The translations under genes and the position numbers were made by a program. The notes beneath the pieces were generated by a model, which saw only the letters and a list, made by a program, of their open reading frames with translations, had not been told where the DNA came from and ran no database searches. From CAMEON01 sp964463245 (lineage in GTDB: Bacteria > Bacillota > Clostridia > Oscillospirales > CAG-272), in assembly GCA_964463245.1 (NCBI GenBank), contig CAYXBU010000046.1, forward strand, positions 1 through 16,272: a stretch of DNA of 16,272 bases, given 5' to 3'. Below are positions 1-7,347 of this stretch, piece after piece (position 1 is the first letter of the stretch; every line of letters begins with the position of its first letter).

Positions 1-909
1 CATATCCTTATCCCCGGCAGCAGCAACGCCGACCTGACCGGCTTTGCCCCCCGCCTGCCCGGCGCGGGCGAGACGGTCATGGGCAGTCGGTTGCAGATCG
101 GCGTCGGCGGGAAGGGCTGTAATCAGGCAACGGCGGCGGCGCGCGCCGGGGCGGAGGTATGGTTCATCACGCGGGTGGGGCAGGATGTCTTTGGCGAGGC
201 TCTCCGACGGCACTTTGCCGCCGAGGGCTTCCGCGACGACTACATCACCACCGACGAGGATGCGACCGGGTGCGCCCTCATCGAGATCGACGAGCGGGAT
301 GCGCAGAATCGGATCATGGTCATCCCGGGAGCCAATCGGCACATCGGCGCGGCAGATGTACAGGCGGCGGCGCGGGAATTTGACCACGCGGATGCCGTTC
401 TGACCCAGCTTGAGACCGACCTGTCGGCGGTGGCCGAGGCCAAGCGGCTGGCGGGCGCGGCGGGAAAGCCCTTCCTGCTCAACCCCGCCCCCTACACTCC
501 CCTGCCCGATGGCTTCCTCCGCGGGGTGGATTGGTTCACCCCCAACGAGACCGAGGCCGAGGGCTACACCGGCATTGCCGTCACCGATGACGACAGCGTG
601 CGCCGCGCCGCCCGCGCCCTGCTGGAGATGGGAGTCCGCAACGTGGTCATCACGCTGGGGCATCGGGGTGCCTACTGGACGAACGGACAGAATGAACTGT
701 TCGTCCCCGGGTTCTGGGTCAAGGCGGTCGAGACCACCGGCGCAGGGGACACCTTCAACGGTGCACTGGCCGTGGCGGTCGCCGAGGGGCGAGAGCCGTC
801 GTGGGCACTGCGCTTTGCCAACGCCGCCGCCGGCCTGTCGGTCACGCGGTCGGGCGCGGCACTCTCAGCGCCCCGTAGGTCGGAGATCGAGGACATGATG
901 GGGCAATAG
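1..909 (+). CDS. rbsK: Ribokinase (PfkB family), 5' end cut by window edge
   Basis: It phosphorylates D-ribose to ribose 5-phosphate with ATP in the cytoplasm. The reading frame is open from base 1, giving 302 residues plus a TAG stop. The first visible residues (HILIPGSSNADL) align to the start of ribokinases, so only about one to four residues including the start codon are missing. An internal ATG at 79 would remove the conserved first strand and is not the real start. Visible PfkB features are the sugar-binding GGKGCNQA (bases about 106-129, with Cys where Ala is usual), NPAPYTPLP, TPNETEAEGYTG, the ITLGHRGAYW strand, and the C-terminal TTGAGDTFNGALA with the catalytic base Asp and the anion hole (about bases 736-774). 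Its upstream neighbours are outside the window, so operon partners are unknown. A hairpin terminator follows seven bases after the stop. Another PfkB sugar kinase is possible, but the GGKG and NPAP motifs fit ribokinase best. Confidence 0.93.
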   Translation, partial: HILIPGSSNADLTGFAPRLPGAGETVMGSRLQIGVGGKGCNQATAAARAGAEVWFITRVGQDVFGEALRRHFAAEGFRDDYITTDEDATGCALIEIDERDAQNRIMVIPGANRHIGAADVQAAAREFDHADAVLTQLETDLSAVAEAKRLAGAAGKPFLLNPAPYTPLPDGFLRGVDWFTPNETEAEGYTGIAVTDDDSVRRAARALLEMGVRNVVITLGHRGAYWTNGQNELFVPGFWVKAVETTGAGDTFNGALAVAVAEGREPSWALRFANAAAGLSVTRSGAALSAPRRSEIEDMMGQ

Positions 910-915
910 GATACA

Positions 916-952
916 AAACAGGCTCGGGGGATGCTTCCTCCGAGCCTGTTTC
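916..952. terminator. Bidirectional hairpin terminator between convergent genes
   Basis: The arms AAACAGGCTCGG (916-927) and CCGAGCCTGTTT (940-951) pair perfectly over 12 bp. Three more inner pairs (928-930 with 937-939, one of them G-T) leave a six-base loop. T-rich flanks lie on both strands: GTTTCTT on the plus side, and GTTTTGTATCC read on the minus side. It sits in the 54 bp between the ribokinase stop and the transaminase stop, so it can end transcription from both directions. Confidence 0.85.
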
Positions 953-963
953 TTCGGTTATTC

Positions 964-1809
964 TTATTCTGTCTCCCGCAGGAACTTATCCAGCACCCAC
1001 TGCTGGATGCTCCGCAGCTTTTCGGGGTCACCACCGCCGACCGGTCTGCCGTCGATCTCCACGCACCGCAGACCGAACGCGCTGGAGGAGGAGATGATGA
1101 CCTCCCGCGCTTGCATCAGCTGGTTCAGGGTGAACGGGGTCTCGGACACCTCCACGCCCAGCGCACGGCAGGCACGGATGAGGTGTGCCCGTGCGATACC
1201 GGGCAGGATCAGCTCGTCGGTGGGAGCGGTCTGGAACACGCCGTCCCGATTGATGATGTGGACATTGGCGTGGGCGCACTCGGTCACGCGATCCGGCTTG
1301 CGGTAGAGGATGGTCTCATAGACCCCGGCGCGCTTAGCCTCCTCGGCGTACATGACGGCGGGGATCAGGTTCAGGGTCTTGATGTTGCAGTGATAGAACC
1401 GTGTGTCCTCCCGCGTGATGGCGCGTACCTCCTGAAAAACATCCTTGACGTTCTGAGGGCGGAGCATGATCCACAGGTTGGCGGTCATGTCCTCCGGGTA
1501 GAGGTGGTCGCGGGGCTGGGTACCGCGGGTAGCCTGCAGGTAGACGAACTGCTCCCCGCTGTCCACGCGGTGGATCATATCCAAGAGGATCTCGGTCAGC
1601 TCCTGACGGGTCTCCTTGATGCGGATATCCAGCAGGGACGCGCTCCGATAGAAGCGATCCAGGTGCTCCTCCAGCGCATAGGGGATATAGTTGCGGGTAT
1701 AGGTCACGTCGTAAACGCCGTCACCAAAGAAGTGGACGCGGTCGTTGAAGGGGACGGTCATCTCGTCCACCCGACCGAAGCGGCCGTTGTAGTAGGCAAG
1801 GTCTTGCAT
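964..1809 (-). CDS. dat: D-amino acid transaminase (class IV PLP aminotransferase)
   Basis: This is a PLP enzyme of fold type IV that interconverts D-alanine and 2-oxo acids with D-glutamate and related D-amino acids, supplying D-residues for peptidoglycan. Its 281 residues match Bacillus D-amino acid transaminase (about 282). The PLP lysine is K144 in CNIKTLNLIP and the cofactor-nitrogen glutamate is E177 in RVTEC. Residues matching the known carboxylate trap are present: Y33 (GDGVY), R100 and H102 (GTQPRDH). That favours D-amino acid specificity over branched-chain aminotransferase or aminodeoxychorismate lyase. The usual TEGSSSN segment is here TECAHAN, a mild variation near the cofactor phosphate. 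The start is the ATG at 1807-1809, with AAGGAG six bases upstream. It has its own consensus promoter and appears monocistronic, converging on the ribokinase gene. The family call is firm, and the exact substrate is inferred from the trap residues. Confidence 0.9.
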   Translation of the reverse strand: MQDLAYYNGRFGRVDEMTVPFNDRVHFFGDGVYDVTYTRNYIPYALEEHLDRFYRSASLLDIRIKETRQELTEILLDMIHRVDSGEQFVYLQATRGTQPRDHLYPEDMTANLWIMLRPQNVKDVFQEVRAITREDTRFYHCNIKTLNLIPAVMYAEEAKRAGVYETILYRKPDRVTECAHANVHIINRDGVFQTAPTDELILPGIARAHLIRACRALGVEVSETPFTLNQLMQAREVIISSSSAFGLRCVEIDGRPVGGGDPEKLRSIQQWVLDKFLRETE

Positions 1810-1822
1810 AAGAAACTCCTTT

Positions 1823-1836
1823 CCGCCGAAAGGCGG
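1823..1836 (-). promoter_or_regulatory. Small hairpin abutting the dat ribosome binding site
   Basis: CCGCC and GGCGG form a 5-bp stem around a four-base loop (GAAA on plus, TTTC in the transcript). The stem ends directly against the AAGGAG Shine-Dalgarno (1817-1822) of the D-amino acid transaminase gene. It could tune ribosome access or protect the mRNA. No ligand-binding domain is seen. Confidence 0.4.
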
Positions 1837-1862
1837 TCATATGGATCGATCGTTATACGCAC

Positions 1863-1891
1863 ATTATACGCCGTGTTGCGGGAAAAGTCAA
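1863..1891 (-). promoter_or_regulatory. Consensus sigma-A-type promoter for dat
   Basis: On the minus strand TTGACT (1886-1891) is followed after exactly 17 bases by TATAAT (1863-1868). The expected transcription start is near 1856, giving a leader of about 45 nt to the transaminase start codon. Nothing else on the minus strand downstream competes for this promoter. Confidence 0.85.
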
Positions 1892-1954
1892 GGGGGGCAC
1901 GGCGGTTTTTTTCGGGAATAGCGGGGAGATCGGGCGGTTCCTCCTCCGTGCGTG

Positions 1955-2744
1955 TCAAAGCGGGATATCGCCGTCGGCGCAATGGATCACCCCGAGGACG
2001 GAATACGACTGCAGATCCTTTGTCACGCGCGCCCACTGCGCAGTGGTTCCGCCGTAGCGAATGCTCGTCAGACGAGGACACTCTGCAAACGCACAGCCTC
2101 CTATGTACTGTATTCCGACCGGGAGAGTAACGTCGGCAAGGTCAGCGCAATCCTCAAAGGCAGAATCCCCGATACAGATCACGCCATCCGGAACCGTGAT
2201 CTCGGTCAGCGTGGGACAGCGAAAGAACCCGCACTCGGAGATACAGGTCACGCTCCCGTCGGACGGGATGATGCTGTTCCTGCATCCGACGAGCAGTTTT
2301 CTGCCCGCTGTCTCGATCAGGCAATTCCCGTCGGAATCCTTCCTCGACGAGGATGTCGGTCAAGGATGCACAGCCGGTACATATAGACGGTTCAATGGTC
2401 ATCACACTACGGGGAATGGTGATCTCGGCCAACCCGGTATGATCAAACGCAAATTCATCCACACAGGTCACGCTGTTCGGGTTCGAGATACTCGTCAGCG
2501 AAGTGCAACCGCTGAACAAGCAGACACCGATGCGAGTCACCCCCTTTGGGATGTTGAGGTCGGTCAATCCGATGCAACCCTAAAACCCGCCCCAATCGAT
2601 CTCGGTCACGCTGTCCGGCAGGAATACCTCGGTCACCTGCTCGCACCAGAGGAAGCCTGTGTCGGCGATGCCCCGTGCATCCTCCGGGACACATACCCGA
2701 CCGACGGTGTCACTGTCCTTGAGTGTAACATACCCGTACCGATC
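1955..2744 (-). pseudogene. Decayed BspA-like leucine-rich-repeat (LRR_5) gene
   Basis: Read on the minus strand from 2744, the frame begins YGYVTLKDSDTVGRVCVPED and continues as LRR_5 repeats with the spacing FxGCxxLTxIxIPxSVTxI. An in-frame TAG (2580-2582) replaces the variable residue in F-x-GC of the second repeat. Repeats then run on in the same frame to about 2345. There ILVEEG is joined out of frame to DSDGNCLIETAGRKLLVGC, and the other frame carries on to a TGA at 1955-1957. LRR_5 proteins usually have about four or five more residues between EEG and DGNC, so a small deletion that is not a multiple of three is likely. The 5' side stops at a TAA (2745-2747) with no start codon. Intact relatives are usually surface or secreted proteins with varied ligands. 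No signal peptide or anchor remains. A sequencing error could explain one defect but hardly both. Confidence 0.8.
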
Positions 2745-3061
2745 TTACTGAAATTCGTCGTGGCGGTTCTGATCTTTCTCCATGGTCGTCACTTGTGTAT
2801 GGATATGACTATAGGGCACATAAAGCGGAATTTTGCAAGGGGGATGGAACAGCAGGAGGGATTTGCGAACCGCGAACCACGAGCCCCGAGGGGGCTTGGG
2901 CGGCCGCCCCCATCCCCCCGCAAATTTACACATTTCTCCCCTTGCGTTCATGTCACATTCACGGATATGTTGTAAAATAGAATGGATTATGTGTTGGGGT
3001 ACCCCGACACGCGCCGTGCAGACACGGCCACAGCTATACCACATCCAGAAAGGCTTCCATC
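2745..3061. other. Intergenic stretch with a degenerate GC-rich repeat remnant
   Basis: No gene is supported in these 317 bases. A GC-rich patch at about 2856-2917 contains CCCCGAGGGGGCTTGGGCGG, close to the CTCCGAGGGGGGCTTGGACGG seen at about 16015-16034, and a perfect 12-bp palindrome GGGCGGCCGCCC (2898-2909). It is probably a worn copy of the repeat family at the right end of the window. The AT-rich part after 2920 probably holds the promoter of the following plus-strand gene. TAAAAT (2973-2978) is a possible -10, but no good -35 lies 16-18 bases upstream, so I do not call it. A GGGGTACCCC palindrome lies at 2996-3005. Confidence 0.4.
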
Positions 3062-4444
3062 ATGAACCATCAGAACCAATATGACGTGATCATCATCGGC
3101 GCGGGCCCCGGCGGTATCTTCACCGCTTATGAGCTGTCCCGCCTTCAGCCGACCGCGCGTATCGCCGTCTTTGAGACCGGCAACCCGCTGGAGAAGCGCA
3201 AATGTCCCATCGATGGAGTGAAGGTCACCTCCTGCCTCAACTGCAAGTCCTGCGCCATCATGAACGGCTTCGGCGGCGCGGGTGCCTTCTCGGACGGCAA
3301 GTACAACATCACCAATCAGTTCGGCGGCACCCTGCATGAGTATATCGGCAAGCGGCAGGCCATCGAGCTGATGAACTATGTGGACGAGATCAACCTCTCC
3401 CACGGCGGCGAGGGCACGTCTCTCTACTCCACCGCCAACAGCCAGATCAAGACCCTGTGCCTGCGCAACGGTCTGCACCTTCTGGATGCCTCGGTGCGGC
3501 ACCTGGGCACCGACATCAACTACGTCGTGCTCAAGAACCTGTACGATGAGCTGTCAAGAAAGGTGGACTTCCACTTCAACTCCCCCGTGGAGACCGTCCG
3601 CAAGAACGAGGATGGCTACGCCGTGCTCAGCCGCGGGCAGGAGTATTCCGGCGCCAAGTGTGTCATCTCGGCGGGACGCTCCGGCAGTAAGTGGATGGAG
3701 ACGGTCTGCCGCGACCTGGACATCCCCACCCGCTCCAACCGCGTGGACATCGGCGTGCGGGTCGAGCTGCCCTACGAGGTGTTCGCCCACCTGACCGACG
3801 AGCTGTATGAGTCCAAGATCATTTATCGCACCGAGAAATTCCAAGACCTTGTCCGCACCTTCTGCATGAACCCCCACGGCGTGGTGGTCAACGAGAACAC
3901 CAACGGCATCGTGACGGTCAACGGCCACTCCTACGAGGATCCCGCCAAGCACACCAACAACACCAACTTCGCCCTGCTGGTCTCCAAACACTTCTCCCAG
4001 CCCTTCAAGGACTCAAACGGCTACGGCGAGTCCATCGCTCGGCTGTCCAATATGCTGGGCGGCGGCGTGATGGTACAGCGGTTCGGCGACCTCATTCGCG
4101 GTCAGCGGAGCACCGAGGGGCGCATCGAGGAGGCCTTCATCGAGCCGACCCTGTCTGCCACCCCCGGCGACCTGAGTCTGGTCATCCCGAAGCGCATCCT
4201 GGACGGCATCATCGAGATGATCTACGCGCTGGACAAGATCGCCCCCGGTACCGCCAACGACGATACCCTGCTCTACGGCGTGGAGGTCAAGTTCTATAAC
4301 ATGGAGGTCGAGATCGACAAGACCCTCCAGACCCGCCACAAGGGACTGTACGTCATCGGGGATTGCTCCGGTGTGACCCATTCCCTGTCCCATGCCTCTG
4401 CCTCCGGTGTGTATGTCGCTCGGCATATCGCGGGAGAGGCTTGA
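3062..4444 (+). CDS. NAD(P)/FAD-dependent dehydrogenase, COG2509 type
   Basis: This is a 460-residue cytoplasmic flavoprotein of the uncharacterised FAD-dependent dehydrogenase group (COG2509). The N-terminal Rossmann motif DVIIIGAGPGGIFTAYELS (8-26) binds the ADP part of FAD, and a second FAD motif GLYVIGDCSG lies at 428-437. Between them is a conserved block with C48 and a C58-x2-C61-x2-C64 cluster, followed by FGGAGAFSDGK (70-80), the hallmark of this group. The close cysteines could hold a metal or Fe-S cluster or act in redox chemistry, and the sequence does not decide which. No membrane segment or signal peptide is seen. The start ATG at 3062 has a weak GAAAGG eight bases upstream. The gene stands alone, transcribed towards the transporter operon, with a shared terminator after it. 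Its substrate is unknown, and neighbours give no clue. The length is usual for the family. Confidence 0.87.
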   Translation: MNHQNQYDVIIIGAGPGGIFTAYELSRLQPTARIAVFETGNPLEKRKCPIDGVKVTSCLNCKSCAIMNGFGGAGAFSDGKYNITNQFGGTLHEYIGKRQAIELMNYVDEINLSHGGEGTSLYSTANSQIKTLCLRNGLHLLDASVRHLGTDINYVVLKNLYDELSRKVDFHFNSPVETVRKNEDGYAVLSRGQEYSGAKCVISAGRSGSKWMETVCRDLDIPTRSNRVDIGVRVELPYEVFAHLTDELYESKIIYRTEKFQDLVRTFCMNPHGVVVNENTNGIVTVNGHSYEDPAKHTNNTNFALLVSKHFSQPFKDSNGYGESIARLSNMLGGGVMVQRFGDLIRGQRSTEGRIEEAFIEPTLSATPGDLSLVIPKRILDGIIEMIYALDKIAPGTANDDTLLYGVEVKFYNMEVEIDKTLQTRHKGLYVIGDCSGVTHSLSHASASGVYVARHIAGEA

Positions 4445-4464
4445 TCGAAAAGACTTACAAAAGC

Positions 4465-4510
4465 AAAGCAAGGGAGACCCCTCCGTCAAGAGGTGTCTCC
4501 CTTGCTTTTT
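4465..4510. terminator. Bidirectional hairpin terminator
   Basis: The 14-bp arms AAAGCAAGGGAGAC (4465-4478) and GTCTCCCTTGCTTT (4495-4508) pair perfectly, with a further CCTC/GAGG inner stem. A T run ends the plus-strand side, and the minus-strand copy runs into TTTTGTAAG. It lies between the dehydrogenase stop (4444) and the end of the transporter operon (4520), so it can terminate both. Confidence 0.9.
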
Positions 4511-4519
4511 GATTTCGGT

Positions 4520-4726
4520 TCACAACGCTCCGAACAGGAACAGGATCAGCAGAGCAAAGCCGACCAGCACGAGTAGGCAGGGCAGGACGATCACAACGAA
4601 AGCCGACAGGATCATAGCGAAATGATCCTTGGCGCGTTCCTTCCGACTCACGGTCTCGTCGTTCATCCGCTCGGCGAATTCCTCCTCCTGCTCGCGGGTG
4701 GCTTTTTTCAGTCGCCGCCAGATCAT
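4520..4726 (-). CDS. Small membrane protein at the end of the transporter operon
   Basis: This 68-residue protein is not recognised as a named family. Residues 1-36 are strongly charged (RRLKKATREQEEEFAERMND and following) and probably form a cytoplasmic helix. Residues 37-67 are almost entirely hydrophobic (ILSAFVVIVLPCLLVLVGFA and following), enough for one long membrane helix or a tight two-helix hairpin kinked at the proline. The ATG at 4724-4726 lies three bases after the oppF stop, which implies translational coupling. GAGG upstream is rather far (about 14 bases), so reinitiation is likely. The tight spacing and the terminator directly behind it argue that it is a real last gene of the operon. 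It could be an accessory or stabilising subunit of the transporter. That role is inference only. Confidence 0.6.
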   Translation of the reverse strand: MIWRRLKKATREQEEEFAERMNDETVSRKERAKDHFAMILSAFVVIVLPCLLVLVGFALLILFLFGAL

Positions 4727-4729
4727 GGC

Positions 4730-6355
4730 TTACTTCTGATCCTCTGCAGCCGCAGGAGCCGCCTCCTTGGCGGACTTGCGCTCCATCTTGGGCAGCTCGA
4801 ACAGGTAGTTGCCGTTTGCATCCATCTTCCGCTCCGGGAAGTGGCAGGCCACGAAGTGACCCGGCTCGATCTCGGTCAGCGGAGGCGGCACGCACCGACA
4901 CTTGTCGCAGGCCATCCAGCAACGGGTATGGAACTTACAGCCATCCGGGGGCTTGATCGGGCTGGGGATATTTCCCTCCAGCAGGATGCGCTCTTTGGAC
5001 AGGCTCTCCATATCGGTGGTCGGGATGGAGGACAGCAGTGCCACGGTGTAGGGGTGGCGCGGGTCATCGAAGATGGTGGCCGCATCCGCCAGCTCCACCA
5101 CATTTCCGAGGTACATCACGCAGATGCGATCCGAGATATAGCGGACGACCGACAGGTCGTGGGAGATGAACATATAGGTCAGGTGTTCCTTCTCCTTCAA
5201 CTCCTGCAACAGGTTGATGATCTGGGACTGGATGGACACGTCCAGAGCCGACACGCACTCATCGCACACCACGAACTTGGGGTGTACGGCCAGCGCACGG
5301 GCAATGGCCACGCGCTGACGCTGACCGCCCGAGAACTGATGCGGGTAGCGGTGCAGCATATAGTCCTGCAGACCGCACTGCCGCATGACGTTCAGGATAT
5401 GCTCCTTCATCTTGGGGGATCCGTGGCGGTAGAACTTGTGGGTGACCAGTCCCTCCTCGATGATCTGACCGATGGTCATACGCGGGTTCAGGCTGGAGTA
5501 GGGATCCTGGAACACGATCTGCAGATCCTTGCGCAGCAAGCGCATCTCGTTGTAGGTCAGGCGCGCCAGGTCGATGCCGTCATCCAGCATAGCCTCGTAT
5601 TGCTGAAATTCCGGATCGTCGGCGTACTTCTGCTTCTGCTGACCGATCTCGGCCTCCAGCTGTGCAATATTCGCCGCCAGCGTGCTGCGTTTCGTCTCCA
5701 GCTCGTTCAGCTGACGGGTCAGCTTCTCCTTGGCGGAGGGGTTGACCTTCTTGCCGTCCTCGGCGGGGTTCTCGATCTCATCCAGCGACAGCATCACATC
5801 GCGGATGGCATCCGCTGTCTTGGCGGCCTCTGCCTCGGCCTGCGCCTTCTTCAACAGAAGGGCACAACCGACCTCGGTGTCCCGAACCAGGAAGCCGCCC
5901 ATGATCTTGGCGGTGTGTGCCAGCGCGGTCTGGTACTCGGCCTTGGCAAGGTTCAGGTTCTGGAGGTCAAAGAAGGTCGCGCTGTCTCCCAGCTGTTCCA
6001 CCTTCTTCTCGGCCTCTTCGGCGCGGGTGCGCGCCGCATTCAGCTTGCGGATATAGTGATCCGCCTTCCGCAGGGTCTTCTCCACATAGTGAGGAGCCAG
6101 CTCGGCGCGGGGCATACCATAGTACATAGTGGTTCCCGCCGTCTGCTCGTAGAGCTGGAGAAGGACTCGTCCCAGTGTGGATTTTCCACAGCCGGACTCG
6201 CCGACGATACCCAGTGTCTCGCCCTCGTAGATATCGATGCTGATATCCTCGTTGGCCTTGACATACAGCTGCTCCTTCTGGAAGAGGTGTGCCTTGGCGA
6301 CCGGGAAATATTTCTTAAGATTCGTGATCGATAAGAGCTTGTTGGTGTTCGGCAC
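4730..6355 (-). CDS. oppF: Peptide ABC transporter ATPase, OppF type, with coiled-coil insertion
   Basis: This is the second nucleotide-binding subunit of the Opp-type importer, hydrolysing ATP on the inner face of the membrane. It has 541 residues where OppF proteins usually have about 310-340. The catalytic motifs are complete: Walker A GESGCGKST (52-60), Q-loop Q283 in VFQDPYSSLNPRM, signature FSGGQRQR (331-338), Walker B FVVCDE (361-366) and H-loop H399. The family's CDEP reads CDEC, with Cys at 367 in place of Pro. About 180 extra residues (roughly 81-260, bases about 5576-6115) split the loop between YYG and DLARLTYNEMRLLRKDLQ. They are rich in A, E, K, L and Q with heptad-like stretches, so a coiled-coil hairpin is likely. 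The C-terminal oligopeptide domain has clustered cysteines (473, 479, 483, 486, 488), as in Opp/Dpp ATPases known to bind a 4Fe-4S cluster. The start is a GTG at 6353-6355 with an excellent AAGGAGGTGAG upstream, and it overlaps oppD by 41 bp. Confidence 0.93.
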   Translation of the reverse strand: MPNTNKLLSITNLKKYFPVAKAHLFQKEQLYVKANEDISIDIYEGETLGIVGESGCGKSTLGRVLLQLYEQTAGTTMYYGMPRAELAPHYVEKTLRKADHYIRKLNAARTRAEEAEKKVEQLGDSATFFDLQNLNLAKAEYQTALAHTAKIMGGFLVRDTEVGCALLLKKAQAEAEAAKTADAIRDVMLSLDEIENPAEDGKKVNPSAKEKLTRQLNELETKRSTLAANIAQLEAEIGQQKQKYADDPEFQQYEAMLDDGIDLARLTYNEMRLLRKDLQIVFQDPYSSLNPRMTIGQIIEEGLVTHKFYRHGSPKMKEHILNVMRQCGLQDYMLHRYPHQFSGGQRQRVAIARALAVHPKFVVCDECVSALDVSIQSQIINLLQELKEKEHLTYMFISHDLSVVRYISDRICVMYLGNVVELADAATIFDDPRHPYTVALLSSIPTTDMESLSKERILLEGNIPSPIKPPDGCKFHTRCWMACDKCRCVPPPLTEIEPGHFVACHFPERKMDANGNYLFELPKMERKSAKEAAPAAAEDQK

Positions 6356-7334
6356 TGTTCCTCACCTCCTTCTCGGGATAGAAGCAACGCACGCGCTGAC
6401 CGGGCGCGACCTCGACTAAAGGCGGCTCCTCGCCCAGACACTTGGCGGTCGCGTACTTGCAACGGGGCGCAAACTTACAGCCCTTCGGCAGAGCCAGCGG
6501 GTGGGGTACCACGCCGGGGATGGGCTCCAGCTTATGCGTAATGTTGTCGATACGAGGAATACTGTTCATCAGACCCTCGGTGTAGGGGTGGCTCATCTTG
6601 CAATCCGTGAAGATGACCCGTGCGGAGGCCTGCTCCACCACCTGCCCGCAGTACATGACTACCACATCATCTGCCATCTCATTGATGACTCCCAGGTCGT
6701 GGGTAATGAAGATGATGGAGGTGCCGTTCTCCCGCTGGAGGTCGTTCATCAGGCGCAGGATCTGTGCCTGAATGGTGACGTCCAGCGCGGTGGTCGGCTC
6801 GTCTGCGATCAGGATGCGGGGACGGCAGGCCAGTGCCATGGCGATCATGACACGCTGCCGCATACCGCCCGAGAGCTGGTGCGGATACTGCTTCATGACG
6901 GCCTCCGGGTTGGGGATCTGCACGTCATACAGCATCTTCAAGGCACTCTCGCGCGCCTGCTTTTTGTTCATTTTCTGGTGGATGATGAACGGCTCCGAGA
7001 GCTGCTTCTCCACCGAGAACACGGGGTTGAGAGAGGTCATCGGCTCCTGGAAGATGACCGATATCGCGTTGCCGCGGATATCGTACATCTCCTGCTGGGA
7101 CAGGGTAGTCAGCTCCCGTCCCTCAAACTTGACAGAACCCTCGGCGATATAGCCGTTTCCGTCCAGCAGGCGCAGGATGCTCATGGCCGAGACGGATTTG
7201 CCCGAGCCGGACTCACCGACGATGCCGATGGTCTTGCCCGGCTCCAGGGTGTAGGAGACGTCGTTGACAGCCTTGACGATACCCTTCTTGGTCTTAAAAT
7301 AGGTGTGCAGATTCTTGACTTCAAGTAATGCCAT
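6315..7334 (-). CDS. oppD: Peptide ABC transporter ATPase, OppD type
   Basis: This is the first nucleotide-binding subunit of the peptide importer, of normal length at 339 residues. Motifs in order are Walker A GESGSGKS (40-47), Q-loop Q96 in VIFQEPMTSLNP, signature LSGGMRQR (154-161), Walker B ILIADEP (174-180) and H-loop H212. The C-terminal oligopeptide/dipeptide domain carries C286, C292, C299 and C317, matching the cysteine pattern that binds a 4Fe-4S cluster in related Opp/Dpp ATPases. I place the start at the ATG 7332-7334 (MALLEVKNL) because GGAGGG lies seven bases before it. An upstream in-frame start nine codons earlier would include the Shine-Dalgarno itself. It follows the oppC stop by 13 bases, and its 3' end contains the ribosome binding site of oppF, so the two ATPases are translationally coupled. 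Unlike its partners oppC and oppF it has no insertion. Confidence 0.95.
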   Translation of the reverse strand: MALLEVKNLHTYFKTKKGIVKAVNDVSYTLEPGKTIGIVGESGSGKSVSAMSILRLLDGNGYIAEGSVKFEGRELTTLSQQEMYDIRGNAISVIFQEPMTSLNPVFSVEKQLSEPFIIHQKMNKKQARESALKMLYDVQIPNPEAVMKQYPHQLSGGMRQRVMIAMALACRPRILIADEPTTALDVTIQAQILRLMNDLQRENGTSIIFITHDLGVINEMADDVVVMYCGQVVEQASARVIFTDCKMSHPYTEGLMNSIPRIDNITHKLEPIPGVVPHPLALPKGCKFAPRCKYATAKCLGEEPPLVEVAPGQRVRCFYPEKEVRNSAEHQQALIDHES

Positions 7335-7347
7335 ACTGTCGCCCTCC

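Noticed and set aside
1869..1912. Terminator-like structure on the plus strand (CGCCGTG/CACGGCG, then seven T)
   Set aside because: The loop is 22 bases, no plus-strand gene lies upstream to be terminated, and the stretch is already used by the dat promoter.
2745..3044. Minus-strand frame upstream of, and in register with, the LRR relic, separated by a TAA
   Set aside because: Apart from being in frame it has no signal peptide, no LRR pattern and no clear ribosome binding site. It crosses the repeat remnant, so I cannot claim it as the missing N-terminus.
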